Positions 33,525 to 43,716 of a stretch of 64,000 bases of DNA are shown here, piece by piece. A program made the position numbers and the translations under genes. The stretch is from Pedobacter sp. KBW06 (GTDB taxonomy: Bacteria > Bacteroidota > Bacteroidia > Sphingobacteriales > Sphingobacteriaceae), in contig NZ_QAJL01000004.1 in NCBI RefSeq assembly GCF_003852525.1, positions 7,258 through 71,257 on the forward strand. The letters run 5' to 3'. The notes beneath the pieces are model-generated. The model worked only from the letters and a program-made list of their open reading frames with translations. It did not search any database and had not been told where the DNA came from. How positions within the stretch are numbered: the stretch's first letter is position 1; each line of letters begins with the position of its first letter.

Positions 33525-36425
33525 ATGAAGATCGGCTACCTGAAATACTTTTTATTACATATCCTGCTTGCATTTGTTTCTTTCTCCGCTACAGCAGAAA
33601 ATATTAAAAGTATTGGAGTTCCTTATGTACAAAATTATCCAAAGTCTGTATACCTTTCCGGAAATCAGAACTGGTCAATTACCAAGGATAAGCAGGGCAT
33701 TATGTATTTTGGAAATGCACAGGGCCTGCTTACCTATGATGGCAAATACTGGCAGCAATACAAAATGCCCAACAGGCAGATTGTCCGTTCGGTGTTTGCA
33801 GACCCTTCGGGAATTATTTACACCGGCGGATTTGGAGAACTTGGATACTGGTCTAATAAAAACAGAAAGCTAAGCTACACTTCGCTAACAAAGCTTGTTC
33901 CTCCTGCAAGTGGGGTAAAAGATGAGATCTGGAAGATCTGTTCGGAGGGGAAAAAGGTGATTTTTCAATCTTTTACCACCATCTATATTTACGAAAACAA
34001 CAAGATCAAGGTTGTCAAAGCAGGACATCCATTTTTGTTTCTTCACCAGGTAGGAAAGCGTTTTTTCGTGGAGGTGCTGAGCCAGGGCCTGTTTGAACTT
34101 ATTGGCGACAAGTTGGTTCCACTAAAAGGAAGCACTCCTGCAAACTCCACAGACGTATTGTCGATCTTACCCTATAAAAACGGAAGCCTGTTAATTGGAA
34201 CGAGCAAAGACGGCCTGTTTACCTACGACGGGAACAGTTTCCAGCCTTTAAACACAGCAGCCAATGCTTTTTTGAAAGTCTATCAGTTAAACAACGGGGT
34301 AAAGATCTTAGACAAATACTACGCTTACGGGACAATATTAAACGGGCTGATTATCATTGATGAGCAGGGAAATATCGTTCAGCGCATCAATAAATCCAGT
34401 GGTTTACAGAACAACACGGTCCTTAGCCTTTATGCGGATAATGACCAGAACCTCTGGGCAGGGCTCGACAATGGTATAGACCGTGTAGAACTCAACTCCC
34501 CATTATACTTCTATTTTGATAAAACCGGACAATTCGGAACCGTTTATTCCAGCCTGATTTACAACAATACCATTTATCTGGGCACCAATCAGGGACTATT
34601 CTACAGTCCATGGAAATCAGGGCAGGACCTCTTCAGTTCTTTTGATTTCAAACTGATCCCAGGCTCTCAGGGACAGGTCTGGGACCTATCCATTATCGAT
34701 GGGCAATTGATTTGCGGACACAATAACGGCACTTTTAATGTGACCGGAAATAAACTGGAGAAAATATCCAGTGCCAACGGTGGCTGGACCATCAAAAAAC
34801 TCGAAGATGGTCAGGATTGTCTGATCCAGGGAACCTATAACGGACTCGTCATTTATAAAAAAGATCCCAGAGGCCTCTGGAGATTTCACCATAAGATTTC
34901 CGGTTTTGACGCACCTTCCAGATATGTGGAAAGAGATGCCAAAGGCGATATCTGGGTAAGCCATGCTTATAAAGGACTTTACAAACTGACCCTAAGTCCT
35001 GACCTCACAAAGGTCATTTCCAGCTGGCCTTACAATGAAAAAAATGGCCTTCCTGATGACTATAACATCAATATCTTTAAAATCGCAAACAAGCTTGTCT
35101 TTTCATCTGATCAGGGATTTTTCATCTATGATGAGATCAGTAACCGTTTTAAAAATTACGAGGAGCTCAATAAAGGACTAAAAGGGTTTTCTACTTCCAA
35201 CAAAATAATTAGCGCCGGACTGGACAGATATTGGTTCATTAACCGCGGAAAAATGGGCCTTGTCCACTTTACCCAACCAGGTAAACTCAATATTGATTCC
35301 AACAGGTTCAGCATTCTTGATGGCAGAATGGTTCAGTATTATGAGAACATCAGCAAGATCAGCAACGACATTTACCTGATCAGTGTAGATGACGGCTTTG
35401 TCATTTACAACGGAACTGATGGTCAGCCCCGAAACAAAGAGGCTGCTTTACCATCGGTACTGATTCGCAGGATAGAAGACATCACTGATACTTACCATAC
35501 CCTGAGTGAAATTGGAAGCAATGGATCTGAGATGGAGATCCCTTTCAGCAGGAACAACATCAGGATTTCTTACGCTCTCCCTTACTACCGACAGGCGAAA
35601 GTGAAGTTCCAATATTATCTGGAAGGCTACTCGAAACAATGGTCCGACTGGAGTACCGCTTCTCAGAAAGACTTTACCAACCTCAGCAGAGGAAGTTATG
35701 TGTTTAAAGTAAGGGCCAAGCTCAATGATGAGCTGGTGAGCAAAGAAACTGTATTTGAATTTAGCATCCTCCCTCCATTTTATGCAACAAACTGGGCCAT
35801 AGCTCTGTACATTTTAGTGATCATTGCCCTGCTCATCTCTTCAAAACGGCTTTATGAGAAAAAGCTAAAGAAAGACCAGCAGGCCATTTCCAAAAAACTA
35901 CAGGCAGAAAAAGAAGCTTATCTTAAAAAGGAAGCTGAAGCAACAGAAAGACAGATCATCAAACTACAGACCGAAAAGCTACAGGTGGAGCTGGCAGGTA
36001 AAAATAGAGAGCTGGCCAATTCCGCAATGAGCCTTGTCTATAAAAACGAATTGTTGCAAAAGTTGAGTCAGGAAATTCTGAAGTTAAAAGACGGCAACGG
36101 GAAACCATTGGCGGAAGATCAGCTGCGCAAAATTCAAAAGGTAATCGACGAAGGAATGAACGATGAGCGCGACTGGAATTTATTCGAGAGCAGCTTCAAT
36201 GAGGCACATGAAAGTTTCTTCAAAAAGTTAAAGGCAAATCATCCGGATCTTGTACCAAACGACCTCAAACTATGTGCCTATCTGCACATGAATATGAGCA
36301 GTAAAGAAATGGCATCGTTACTTAACATTTCTCTGCGAGGTGTAGAAATCAGACGCTACAGACTCCGAAAAAAGCTCGAAATCCCACATGATAAGAACCT
36401 TGTCGAGTTCTTAATGGAACTTTAG
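33525..36425 (+). CDS. Membrane-spanning PUL regulator: propeller, Y_Y_Y, LuxR-type HTH
   Basis: 966 residues: signal/anchor sequence (1-25), a large periplasmic region of two-component-regulator propeller repeats (about 30-640), a Y_Y_Y domain (about 675-745), one transmembrane segment (about 752-775), a cytoplasmic coiled coil (about 775-840) and a C-terminal LuxR-type helix-turn-helix (KEMASLLNISLRGVEIRRYRLRKKL). No histidine-kinase or receiver domain is present, so ligand sensing in the periplasm must reach the DNA-binding domain directly. It lies 250 bases upstream of susC, on the same strand, and most likely controls it. Confidence 0.9.
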   Translation: MKIGYLKYFLLHILLAFVSFSATAENIKSIGVPYVQNYPKSVYLSGNQNWSITKDKQGIMYFGNAQGLLTYDGKYWQQYKMPNRQIVRSVFADPSGIIYTGGFGELGYWSNKNRKLSYTSLTKLVPPASGVKDEIWKICSEGKKVIFQSFTTIYIYENNKIKVVKAGHPFLFLHQVGKRFFVEVLSQGLFELIGDKLVPLKGSTPANSTDVLSILPYKNGSLLIGTSKDGLFTYDGNSFQPLNTAANAFLKVYQLNNGVKILDKYYAYGTILNGLIIIDEQGNIVQRINKSSGLQNNTVLSLYADNDQNLWAGLDNGIDRVELNSPLYFYFDKTGQFGTVYSSLIYNNTIYLGTNQGLFYSPWKSGQDLFSSFDFKLIPGSQGQVWDLSIIDGQLICGHNNGTFNVTGNKLEKISSANGGWTIKKLEDGQDCLIQGTYNGLVIYKKDPRGLWRFHHKISGFDAPSRYVERDAKGDIWVSHAYKGLYKLTLSPDLTKVISSWPYNEKNGLPDDYNINIFKIANKLVFSSDQGFFIYDEISNRFKNYEELNKGLKGFSTSNKIISAGLDRYWFINRGKMGLVHFTQPGKLNIDSNRFSILDGRMVQYYENISKISNDIYLISVDDGFVIYNGTDGQPRNKEAALPSVLIRRIEDITDTYHTLSEIGSNGSEMEIPFSRNNIRISYALPYYRQAKVKFQYYLEGYSKQWSDWSTASQKDFTNLSRGSYVFKVRAKLNDELVSKETVFEFSILPPFYATNWAIALYILVIIALLISSKRLYEKKLKKDQQAISKKLQAEKEAYLKKEAEATERQIIKLQTEKLQVELAGKNRELANSAMSLVYKNELLQKLSQEILKLKDGNGKPLAEDQLRKIQKVIDEGMNDERDWNLFESSFNEAHESFFKKLKANHPDLVPNDLKLCAYLHMNMSSKEMASLLNISLRGVEIRRYRLRKKLEIPHDKNLVEFLMEL

Positions 36426-36466
36426 GACTACATCATTACCACACAAAGCCTTATTCTACCCCCACA

Positions 36467-36514
36467 TTTTTGCATTTTAGCAAATACTTGCAAAACCATA
36501 CATAATTTTGCTTA
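36467..36514. promoter_or_regulatory. Candidate operator upstream of susC
   Basis: TTTTGCA (36468-36474) and TGCAAAA (36489-36495) form an inverted repeat centred on TTTTAGCAAATACT, with a further TTTTGCTTAACAGCA at about 36506. It lies 160-210 bases before the susC start and is a plausible binding site for the upstream regulator. Confidence 0.4.
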
Positions 36515-36675
36515 ACAGCATAAATAACATCATTTTTAGCCCAAAAACTGATTTGGATAAGCTGTTTAAAACACTACACATCGGCATCTGATGTATTAAT
36601 GTATAGGCCATTTTTTTGTAATAGCGGTTATAGTCCCAGAGATTTAACAAACAATTAAACAAAACTTAAACGAGC

Positions 36676-39600
36676 ATGAAAAGAATCTTTACAAAATTTT
36701 CTGTTTTAACATTTCTCTGTTTTCTTTTTAATTACACGGCCTTTGCACAGAACATTACTGTGAAAGGAACTGTAACCGATGGCGGTGATAAAACCACCAT
36801 TCCGGCAGTAAGTGTACAGGTAAAAGGCACAACAACAGGAGCACAAACAGACGTCAATGGAAACTATTCCATCAGCGCCCCGGCGAACGCGACACTGGTA
36901 TTTACCTATATAGGTTATACAACACAAGAAGTACCGGTAAACAATAGAACTACCATAAATATAGTATTGGCTTCATCTGCTCAGCAATTGGATCAGGTGG
37001 TCGTAGTAGGTTACGGTACACAAAGAAAAATTGATGTGACCGGATCTGTAGCTACTGTAAAAGGCGAAGAAATTTCAAAACAGGCTTCAGTAAACCCGGT
37101 AAGTGCATTGCAAGGTAAAGTTGCCGGTGTGTCCATTTCAAATAATGGTGCTCCGGGAGCCGCTCCATTGATCACCATCCGTGGTACGGGAACAGTTTAT
37201 GGAAATACAGGTGTTCTTTATGTTGTTGATGGGGTATGGCACGACGATATCAGCTTTTTAAACCCTGCCGATATCGAAAGCATCAGTATTCTTAAAGATG
37301 CTTCCAGCTTATCCATATACGGAATCAGAGCCGCCAATGGTGTGGTACTGGTAACAACAACAAGAGGAAAGAAAGGCGATGCAATTATCAACTATAACGG
37401 ATCTGTAGGTGTTCAGAGTGTAACAAATGCTGTTAAAATGGCAAACGGTACAGAATATGCTACTGCCATTAATGAAATCAACGCTTCGAAAACTCCACCA
37501 GATGCGCCTTTGTTTAAAGATCCTGCAAGTTTTGGAAAAGGAACAGACTGGTATGGCCAGATCTTAAGAAATGCGATGGTAAATAATCACCAGCTATCGA
37601 TCAGTGGTGGCGGAGAAAAAACCAGTTATAATTTCTCATTAGGCTACCTTAATCAGGATGGAATCGTGGAGAGAAATAATTACAAACGCTATACCGCCAG
37701 ATTGGCAAACGATTTTCAGGTCCTAAAACCTTTAAAAGTTGGATATAATGTCTCAGGAACAGCCAGCAACTCCAATGACATCCCAAATAGCATTTTCTAT
37801 CAGATGTATTCCGCAGGCCCGGTAGTGCCGGTCCGCTATGCAGATGGCACTTATGGTGATCCAAATGACTTTGGTCTGGGTGGTGGCGCTAATTTCAACC
37901 CTCAGGCAACATTAGACTTTTTCAACCGCAAGTCCAAAAACTATAAAGTTACCGGAAATGTCTACGCAGAGTTAAATATCTTAAAAAGCTTAACTTTCAA
38001 AACCAGCATTGGCGGCGACTTCGGACAGGCAGAAGTAAGAAACTACAATCAAGTTTACGTTGCAACAGCTTCTCAGCGCAATGAGACCAGTGAACTTGGA
38101 GTAGACAGAACGGAAGACAGAAACTGGATTATAGAAAATACATTAACCTATAAAAATATTTTCGGTGACCATAACCTGACTGTATTGGCAGGTCAGACTG
38201 CACAACGCAGAAAATCGTATACGATCAACGCCCTTGCCAGAAACGTACCTTATTCAAGCGAAGGAGATCTTTACCTGGCTTTAGGTGATTCCGACAACAG
38301 GTACATCAATGACTCAGGAGTACTAACAACCGCTGCTTCTTACTTTGGAAGGGTAAACTACTCCTTCAAAGACCGCTATCTTTTAAACGCATCTATGCGT
38401 GCTGACGGTGCTTCGCAATTTTTTGGCGGAGGAGAACTTTGGGGCTATTTCCCTTCTATCGGAGCTGGCTGGGTAGTTACAAATGAACCCTTCATGAAAG
38501 ATCAGAAAGTCTTCAGCAACCTGAAACTACGCGGAAGCTGGGGTAAAGTAGGTAATGCAGGAGTTCCGGTAAACCCTTCAACACTTGTAATTACTCAAAA
38601 AGGAGGTTATGTAGCTTATTTTAACGGTGTATCTTATACCGGTAAAAATATTGACACCATGGTTCCAACCTTCCTTAACTGGGAAAGAAGTTCAGGTACA
38701 GATATTGGATTAGAAGCTGGATTCTTAGACAACAGACTAAACATCGAAGCTGATTACTATACTAAAACTACACAACAAGCCATTTTTGAAATACCTGTTC
38801 TTTCTTCAATCGGACTTGGAAACAGTAAACAAATTGGAAATCAAGCAGATTTCAGAAACCGCGGATTTGAATTTGTTGCCAGCTGGAGAGATAAAACAGA
38901 AGGAGGACTAACCTACTCGATCAGTGGAAACTTTGGTTACAACCAGAATAAAGTAATGAAAGTTGTTACAGGACAGAACCCTGTATATTCTGGAGGAGAA
39001 GGCCTGGCGAATGGTTCATTACCTACACGTACTATGGTAGGCAGACCAGTTGGGGAGTTCTTCGGTTATCAGGTTGCAGGTATTTTCCAAAACAAGGCAG
39101 AGATTGCTTCTTCAGCACAAACCGGTGCTAAACCAGGTGATTTTAAATACATAGACACGAATGGCGATGGACAAATCTCGGAAAAAGACCGTGTTCCTCT
39201 GGGTAATCCAAACCCTAAATTCAACTACGGTTTAAATACCAGCTTCGCTTATAAAAACTTTGATCTTGCTGTGGACATCCAGGGAGTGGCCGGTGTAGAT
39301 GTTTATAATGCAAATATCGGGCTTAGATTCGGTAATGAGAACTTCACACAGGATTTCTTCAAGAACAGATGGCATGGTGAAGGTAGCTCAAACACTTACC
39401 CATCCACAAATGTTGGAAGTACCGAAAATGCAAGACCTAATTCATTTTACGTGGAAAGTGGTGCTTACATCAGGTTAAGAAATGTTCAGTTAGGATACAC
39501 CTTACCTGCAGGTCTGCTGAGCAAATGGAAAATGCAGAAAGTAAGGGTATTTGCAAACGCACAAAATGCAATCAACCTATTTGGCTACAAAGGATTTAGC

Positions 39601-39714
39601 CCCGAGGTAGGTAAACCTACAGTCGGAAATTACTCACCGCTAAGAGCAGGTGTGGATGCCAATGTCTACCCTTTATATGCAACTTATAATTTAGGTGTTA
39701 ACGTTACTTTTTAA
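36676..39714 (+). CDS. SusC-family TonB-dependent outer-membrane transporter
   Basis: 1012 residues with a Sec signal peptide (cleavage after FAFAQ). A carboxypeptidase-regulatory-like domain (about 27-105) carries GTVTDGGDKTTIPAVSV, then the TonB-box-like LDQVVVVGYGTQRK, the plug domain (about 120-230) with IESISILKDASSLSIYG, and the 22-strand barrel to the terminal Phe. It imports oligosaccharides together with the SusD lid. The susD gene follows 11 bases later. This is the first gene of the PUL operon. Confidence 0.95.
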   Translation: MKRIFTKFSVLTFLCFLFNYTAFAQNITVKGTVTDGGDKTTIPAVSVQVKGTTTGAQTDVNGNYSISAPANATLVFTYIGYTTQEVPVNNRTTINIVLASSAQQLDQVVVVGYGTQRKIDVTGSVATVKGEEISKQASVNPVSALQGKVAGVSISNNGAPGAAPLITIRGTGTVYGNTGVLYVVDGVWHDDISFLNPADIESISILKDASSLSIYGIRAANGVVLVTTTRGKKGDAIINYNGSVGVQSVTNAVKMANGTEYATAINEINASKTPPDAPLFKDPASFGKGTDWYGQILRNAMVNNHQLSISGGGEKTSYNFSLGYLNQDGIVERNNYKRYTARLANDFQVLKPLKVGYNVSGTASNSNDIPNSIFYQMYSAGPVVPVRYADGTYGDPNDFGLGGGANFNPQATLDFFNRKSKNYKVTGNVYAELNILKSLTFKTSIGGDFGQAEVRNYNQVYVATASQRNETSELGVDRTEDRNWIIENTLTYKNIFGDHNLTVLAGQTAQRRKSYTINALARNVPYSSEGDLYLALGDSDNRYINDSGVLTTAASYFGRVNYSFKDRYLLNASMRADGASQFFGGGELWGYFPSIGAGWVVTNEPFMKDQKVFSNLKLRGSWGKVGNAGVPVNPSTLVITQKGGYVAYFNGVSYTGKNIDTMVPTFLNWERSSGTDIGLEAGFLDNRLNIEADYYTKTTQQAIFEIPVLSSIGLGNSKQIGNQADFRNRGFEFVASWRDKTEGGLTYSISGNFGYNQNKVMKVVTGQNPVYSGGEGLANGSLPTRTMVGRPVGEFFGYQVAGIFQNKAEIASSAQTGAKPGDFKYIDTNGDGQISEKDRVPLGNPNPKFNYGLNTSFAYKNFDLAVDIQGVAGVDVYNANIGLRFGNENFTQDFFKNRWHGEGSSNTYPSTNVGSTENARPNSFYVESGAYIRLRNVQLGYTLPAGLLSKWKMQKVRVFANAQNAINLFGYKGFSPEVGKPTVGNYSPLRAGVDANVYPLYATYNLGVNVTF

Positions 39715-39725
39715 TTGATCAGATA

Positions 39726-41213
39726 ATGAGAATATATAAAAATATAAACCTGCATAAGGTATGTGCTGTTCTTATCACAGGCACAATTTTATTCAGCACT
39801 TCATGTAAGAAAAGTTTCTTAAATGTAGACCCTCAGGGCAAACAGCCCGCAGTAACCTTTTGGAAAACACAACAGGATGCCATAGATGGCGTGAGTTCCA
39901 TTTATGGAAATTTGCGCAGCTGGTCCAATGTTGGCTTCAATTCGCTGGCTGTGGAAAGTCTTGGAGGAGATGATGCAGAAAAAGGAAGTTCATCCAATGA
40001 TGCCAGTTACTTAAATGCATTTAACGATTTTACAGTAACCTCTACCGATGGACAAGTGTCTGGTTTCTGGGAAGGTCAATATCAAAATGTCAATTTATGC
40101 AACCAGGTATTAGATAATGTTCCGGCAATTAATATGGACCCGAATCTGAAAGCACGTTTACTTGCTGAAGCTAAATTTGTCAGGGCATTCGCCTATTTCA
40201 GATTAGTCAGAGCATTCGGTGCAGTTCCATTGAGATTAAATGTACCAAAAACACCTGCTGAATTTAACCTTCCCCGCACGCCGAAAGAACAGGTATGGGC
40301 TGCAATAGAAAAGGATCTTGATGATGCAGCAGCAGTACTTCCTGCTTCTTATCCTGCGAAGGACCTGGGACGCGTAACTAAAGGAGCAGCGCTGTCTCTT
40401 CGCGCCAAGGCCGCCATGTATCAAAAGAAATGGTCTGAAGTGCTTACTTTAACCAATTCGGTAATGACTATGGGCTATAGCTTGTTTCCGAATTTTGATG
40501 ACTTATTCAGAATTAACAATGAGAACAATTCAGAATCTATCTTTGAACTTCAATGTGAGTACAACCCGGGTATCAAAGATGCCAGTAACAGTCAGTATGC
40601 CCAGATTCAAGGCATAAGGACCCAAGCCGGATATTGGGGATTCAACGTCCCTACCCAGGAATTAGTGGATGCATTTGAAACTGGCGATCCACGTAAGGAA
40701 GCTACCATTCTTTTTGTAGGCACCACAACGCCTCAGGGTGACCCCATCACTGCAAACCCAGGTGATCCGAGCAGGTATAACCACAAAGCCTACGTTCCTT
40801 TTAATACGCCATACGACAATGCAAATCCAAGAGGAGGACAACAGAATGTACGTGTTTTACGCTATTCAGAAGTTTTATTGATGAATGCTGAAGCAGCAAA
40901 CGAACTGGGCAATTCAACTCAGGCGATCTCTTCTCTTGAGCTGGTAAGAGCCAGAGCCAGACAAGGAAATCCAGGTATCCTGCCTAAAGTAGTTTCTACA
41001 GATCAGGCGGTACTGCGGAATGCCATTTACAAGGAAAGATTCGTAGAGCTTGCCATGGAATCCGACAGGTACTTTGATGTTATCCGTCAGGGAAGGGCTG
41101 CAACTGTTTTTGGACCAAGAGGATGGAAAACAGGCAAAAATGAGGTTTGGCCAATACCAAATAACGAAATCGAATTGAGTGCCAATATGCTTACTCAGAA
41201 TCCAGGTTATTAA
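39726..41213 (+). CDS. SusD/RagB-family glycan-binding lipoprotein
   Basis: 495 residues with a lipoprotein signal (Cys27 in STSCKKSF). The tetratricopeptide-rich helical fold shows the family landmarks FLNVDPQGKQP near the N terminus, RAFAYFRLVRAFGAVPL, EVLLMNAEAANELG and KERFVELAMESDRYFDVIRQG; the C terminus NPGY is canonical. It forms the substrate-capturing lid on the SusC pore. It is the direct partner of the preceding gene. Confidence 0.95.
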   Translation: MRIYKNINLHKVCAVLITGTILFSTSCKKSFLNVDPQGKQPAVTFWKTQQDAIDGVSSIYGNLRSWSNVGFNSLAVESLGGDDAEKGSSSNDASYLNAFNDFTVTSTDGQVSGFWEGQYQNVNLCNQVLDNVPAINMDPNLKARLLAEAKFVRAFAYFRLVRAFGAVPLRLNVPKTPAEFNLPRTPKEQVWAAIEKDLDDAAAVLPASYPAKDLGRVTKGAALSLRAKAAMYQKKWSEVLTLTNSVMTMGYSLFPNFDDLFRINNENNSESIFELQCEYNPGIKDASNSQYAQIQGIRTQAGYWGFNVPTQELVDAFETGDPRKEATILFVGTTTPQGDPITANPGDPSRYNHKAYVPFNTPYDNANPRGGQQNVRVLRYSEVLLMNAEAANELGNSTQAISSLELVRARARQGNPGILPKVVSTDQAVLRNAIYKERFVELAMESDRYFDVIRQGRAATVFGPRGWKTGKNEVWPIPNNEIELSANMLTQNPGY

Positions 41214-41235
41214 CATCATCTAAAGAATACAGAAA

Positions 41236-42063
41236 ATGAAAACAAAAATATCATATATAGGTTCGGCGATCGCCATTGCGCTTACTGTATCATCCTGTAC
41301 AAAAAAATTCGATCCCTCCAGTTATGCCCCTCCCGTAAATATTGGAGGTTTTACCAGCTCTAAACAAATTGCACCGGGCAATTTAGTGGCACACTGGAGC
41401 TTTGAGGATAACCTAACCGATAGCATCTCAAAGAAAGTGGGAACATCAACAAACACCTCATTTACAACAGGAATGAAAGGACGGGCACTTCAGGGTGCAC
41501 TGAATGGATATGTCATCTCAGACACTCCGACGGAGGTACAAAATCTAAAAAGTTTTACCACAATGCTTTGGTTCAAATCTGAACTAAACACCGGTGCCAC
41601 AGGATTAATAGATATCGCCAATTCAAATTCAGGATGGGGAAATCTATGTATCTTTCTTGAAAATGGAGGTGCTGAAGATAAAGGGGTAATTCAATTCCGC
41701 GTAAATAATAAGGGCGTACTTACCCAGTCTGAAAACTACACCATCTCCAGTCCATGGAAAAAATGGAATCACCTTGCGTTAAGTTATAACGAAACGACTT
41801 CGGATTTTATCATCTACCTTAATGGAAGCAGGATAAAGACCTTACATGTAGCAAACAATGGTCCATTGACTTTTCAGAATGCTTCTAAAATGGTTTTCGG
41901 AACCCTACAGTTCCAAACCACACCAAGTCTGACAACTACTGCCGGCAAAGAATCCTGGGCCAGTTATCTTACAGGACAGTTAGATGAAGTAAGAATCTAT
42001 AACAAAGCACTAACTATTGATGAAATCGGTGCGATTTCCAAATTGGAAAGTAAAGGAAAATAA
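41236..42063 (+). CDS. LamG/concanavalin-like surface lipoprotein
   Basis: 275 residues with a lipoprotein signal (Cys21 in VSSCTKKF). The mature protein is a LamG-like jelly-roll domain (about 45-270: LVAHWSFEDNLTDSI, SFTTMLWFKS, WNHLALSYNETTSDFIIYLNG, GQLDEVRIYNKALT). In this position, third after SusC and SusD, such proteins act as surface glycan-binding proteins (SusE/F role). No catalytic residues are apparent. It is the last gene before a hairpin and a 230-base spacer. Confidence 0.88.
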   Translation: MKTKISYIGSAIAIALTVSSCTKKFDPSSYAPPVNIGGFTSSKQIAPGNLVAHWSFEDNLTDSISKKVGTSTNTSFTTGMKGRALQGALNGYVISDTPTEVQNLKSFTTMLWFKSELNTGATGLIDIANSNSGWGNLCIFLENGGAEDKGVIQFRVNNKGVLTQSENYTISSPWKKWNHLALSYNETTSDFIIYLNGSRIKTLHVANNGPLTFQNASKMVFGTLQFQTTPSLTTTAGKESWASYLTGQLDEVRIYNKALTIDEIGAISKLESKGK

Positions 42064-42094
42064 TGATGAATTCCTAAGTTAACTTCATCTGATT

Positions 42095-42123
42095 AAAGCG
42101 CTGCGGCTAGCCTGCAGCGCTTT
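42095..42123 (+). terminator. Hairpin after the LamG lipoprotein gene
   Basis: Perfect ten-base stem AAAGCGCTGC/GCAGCGCTTT with a nine-base loop. The T-tract is only the three bases of the stem, so it may attenuate rather than end transcription into the enzyme genes. Confidence 0.55.
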
Positions 42124-42143
42124 AAAAATCATCCCAACCTCAC

Positions 42144-42293
42144 ATGACTTTAAAATTTCAACTCTTCTGCCTTATCTCTACATCTCCCGGAACGATGGAT
42201 TTCAAAAAACATCAGGGTGATAAAATTTGCAGTGACAACCACTTCACAAACGCATTATTCCAACATCAGGCCGTAGTTACCAAAGCGATTTAA
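42144..42293 (+). other. 49-codon open frame abutting the GH144 start
   Basis: ATG at 42144 opens 49 codons ending in TAA at 42291-42293, one base before the ATG of the next gene. It could be a leader peptide coupling translation, but the composition is not protein-like (His, Gln, Thr rich). More likely chance. Confidence 0.2.
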
Positions 42294-42294
42294 A

Positions 42295-43644
42295 ATGAAA
42301 AAAAACATACTTTCTGCCTGCTTAACCTTTATCGTGATTTGTTCCTTTAGCCAGGTCATGGCGCAAAAGAAAAATACCGAAACCATAAAACCTGAATTAA
42401 GGATACAAAAGAATTTAACCGACGACCAGCTACTGGATCTCGTACAAAAACAAACTTTCCGTTATTTCTGGGACTTTGCACATCCGGTAAGCGGAATGGC
42501 ACGTGAGCGCAGCAATGTTGCCTTCGAATACGGAAATGAAGTCGTAACCACCGGAGGAACCGGATTTGGTATCATGGCTACCATCGTCGCTTCAGAAAGA
42601 AAATTTATTACCAGAGAACAAGCCGCTGCCAGAACAAAAAAGATCGTAGACTTTCTTTGGAAAGCCGATATGTTTCATGGCGCATTCCCGCATTGGCTAA
42701 ATGGAGAAACCGGAAAAACCATCCGTTTCAGTCCTAAAGACGATGGCGCTGACATTGTGGAAACATCTTTTCTCTTTCAGGGATTGTTAACGGCGCGTCA
42801 ATACTATACGGCAGACAATGCCACAGAAAGAGACATCAGAAATAAAATATTGTGGATGTGGGAAGGCATTGAATGGAATTGGTTCACCCAAAATCAGAAT
42901 GTACTTTACTGGCATTGGAGCCCAAACAACGGCTGGAGCATGAACCACCAGATCAGGGGGTATAACGAATGCCTGATCACCTATATCCTTGCGGCCTCCG
43001 CACCGAAGTATGCAATTGATAAAAAAGTATATGACGAAGGATGGGCCATGAGCAATACCTTCTTCAATGGCAAGAAGTTCAACGACATTACACTCCCACT
43101 AGGGTTTGATGGTGGAGGCCCATTGTTCTTCTCACATTATTCCTACCTGGGACTGGATCCGAGAGGATTAAAAGACAAATACGCAGATTATTGGGAGCAA
43201 AATAAAAACCATACCCTTATCAACAGGGCTTATTGCATAGAAAATCCCAAAAATTATAAAGGATACAGCGCAAAAAGCTGGGGCTTAACAGCGAGCGATA
43301 GCTGGCAGGGTTATGCCGCTCATTCTCCTGCAGAGGATCTGGGAGTCATCACACCTACCGCAGCTTTATCTGCATTTCCTTATACACCGGAATACTCCAT
43401 GCAGGCTTTAAGACATTTTTACGAGGACATGGGTGATCAGCTCTGGACAGAATATGGATTTGCAGACGCTTTTAGCGAACAGCACAAATGGGTGGCCAAA
43501 TCTCACCTTGCCATTGACCAGGGGCCGATCATTGTCATGATCGAAAACTACCGGACCGGATTATTGTGGAAATTGTTCATGAGCAGTCCGGATGTACAAA
43601 AAGGATTAACAAAACTAGGCTTTAGTACGCCTGCAATTAAGTAA
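42295..43644 (+). CDS. GH144-type endo-beta-1,2-glucanase (glucoamylase-like fold)
   Basis: 449 residues with a Sec signal peptide (cleavage after SQVMAQ). The remainder is the alpha6/alpha6 barrel with RYFWDFAHPVSGMARERS at the start, FPHWLNGETG, a Trp-rich WGLTASDSWQGY segment and GGGPLFFSHYSYLGLDPRG. This is the signature of the PF10091 glucoamylase-like group, whose characterised members in Bacteroidota are GH144 beta-1,2-glucanases. It would cut beta-1,2-glucan into sophoro-oligosaccharides in the periplasm or on the surface. Family assignment is firm; specificity is inferred. Confidence 0.87.
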   Translation: MKKNILSACLTFIVICSFSQVMAQKKNTETIKPELRIQKNLTDDQLLDLVQKQTFRYFWDFAHPVSGMARERSNVAFEYGNEVVTTGGTGFGIMATIVASERKFITREQAAARTKKIVDFLWKADMFHGAFPHWLNGETGKTIRFSPKDDGADIVETSFLFQGLLTARQYYTADNATERDIRNKILWMWEGIEWNWFTQNQNVLYWHWSPNNGWSMNHQIRGYNECLITYILAASAPKYAIDKKVYDEGWAMSNTFFNGKKFNDITLPLGFDGGGPLFFSHYSYLGLDPRGLKDKYADYWEQNKNHTLINRAYCIENPKNYKGYSAKSWGLTASDSWQGYAAHSPAEDLGVITPTAALSAFPYTPEYSMQALRHFYEDMGDQLWTEYGFADAFSEQHKWVAKSHLAIDQGPIIVMIENYRTGLLWKLFMSSPDVQKGLTKLGFSTPAIK

Positions 43645-43716
43645 TTTATAGAATCGGGGGATTCAATTTATAAATGTTTAGCCATATCATATCCATTAAA
43701 CTCTAAATCCAAAATT

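Noticed and set aside
36426..36675. Canonical TAnnTTTG promoter for susC
   Set aside because: No good match; the promoter probably depends on an activator and was not called.
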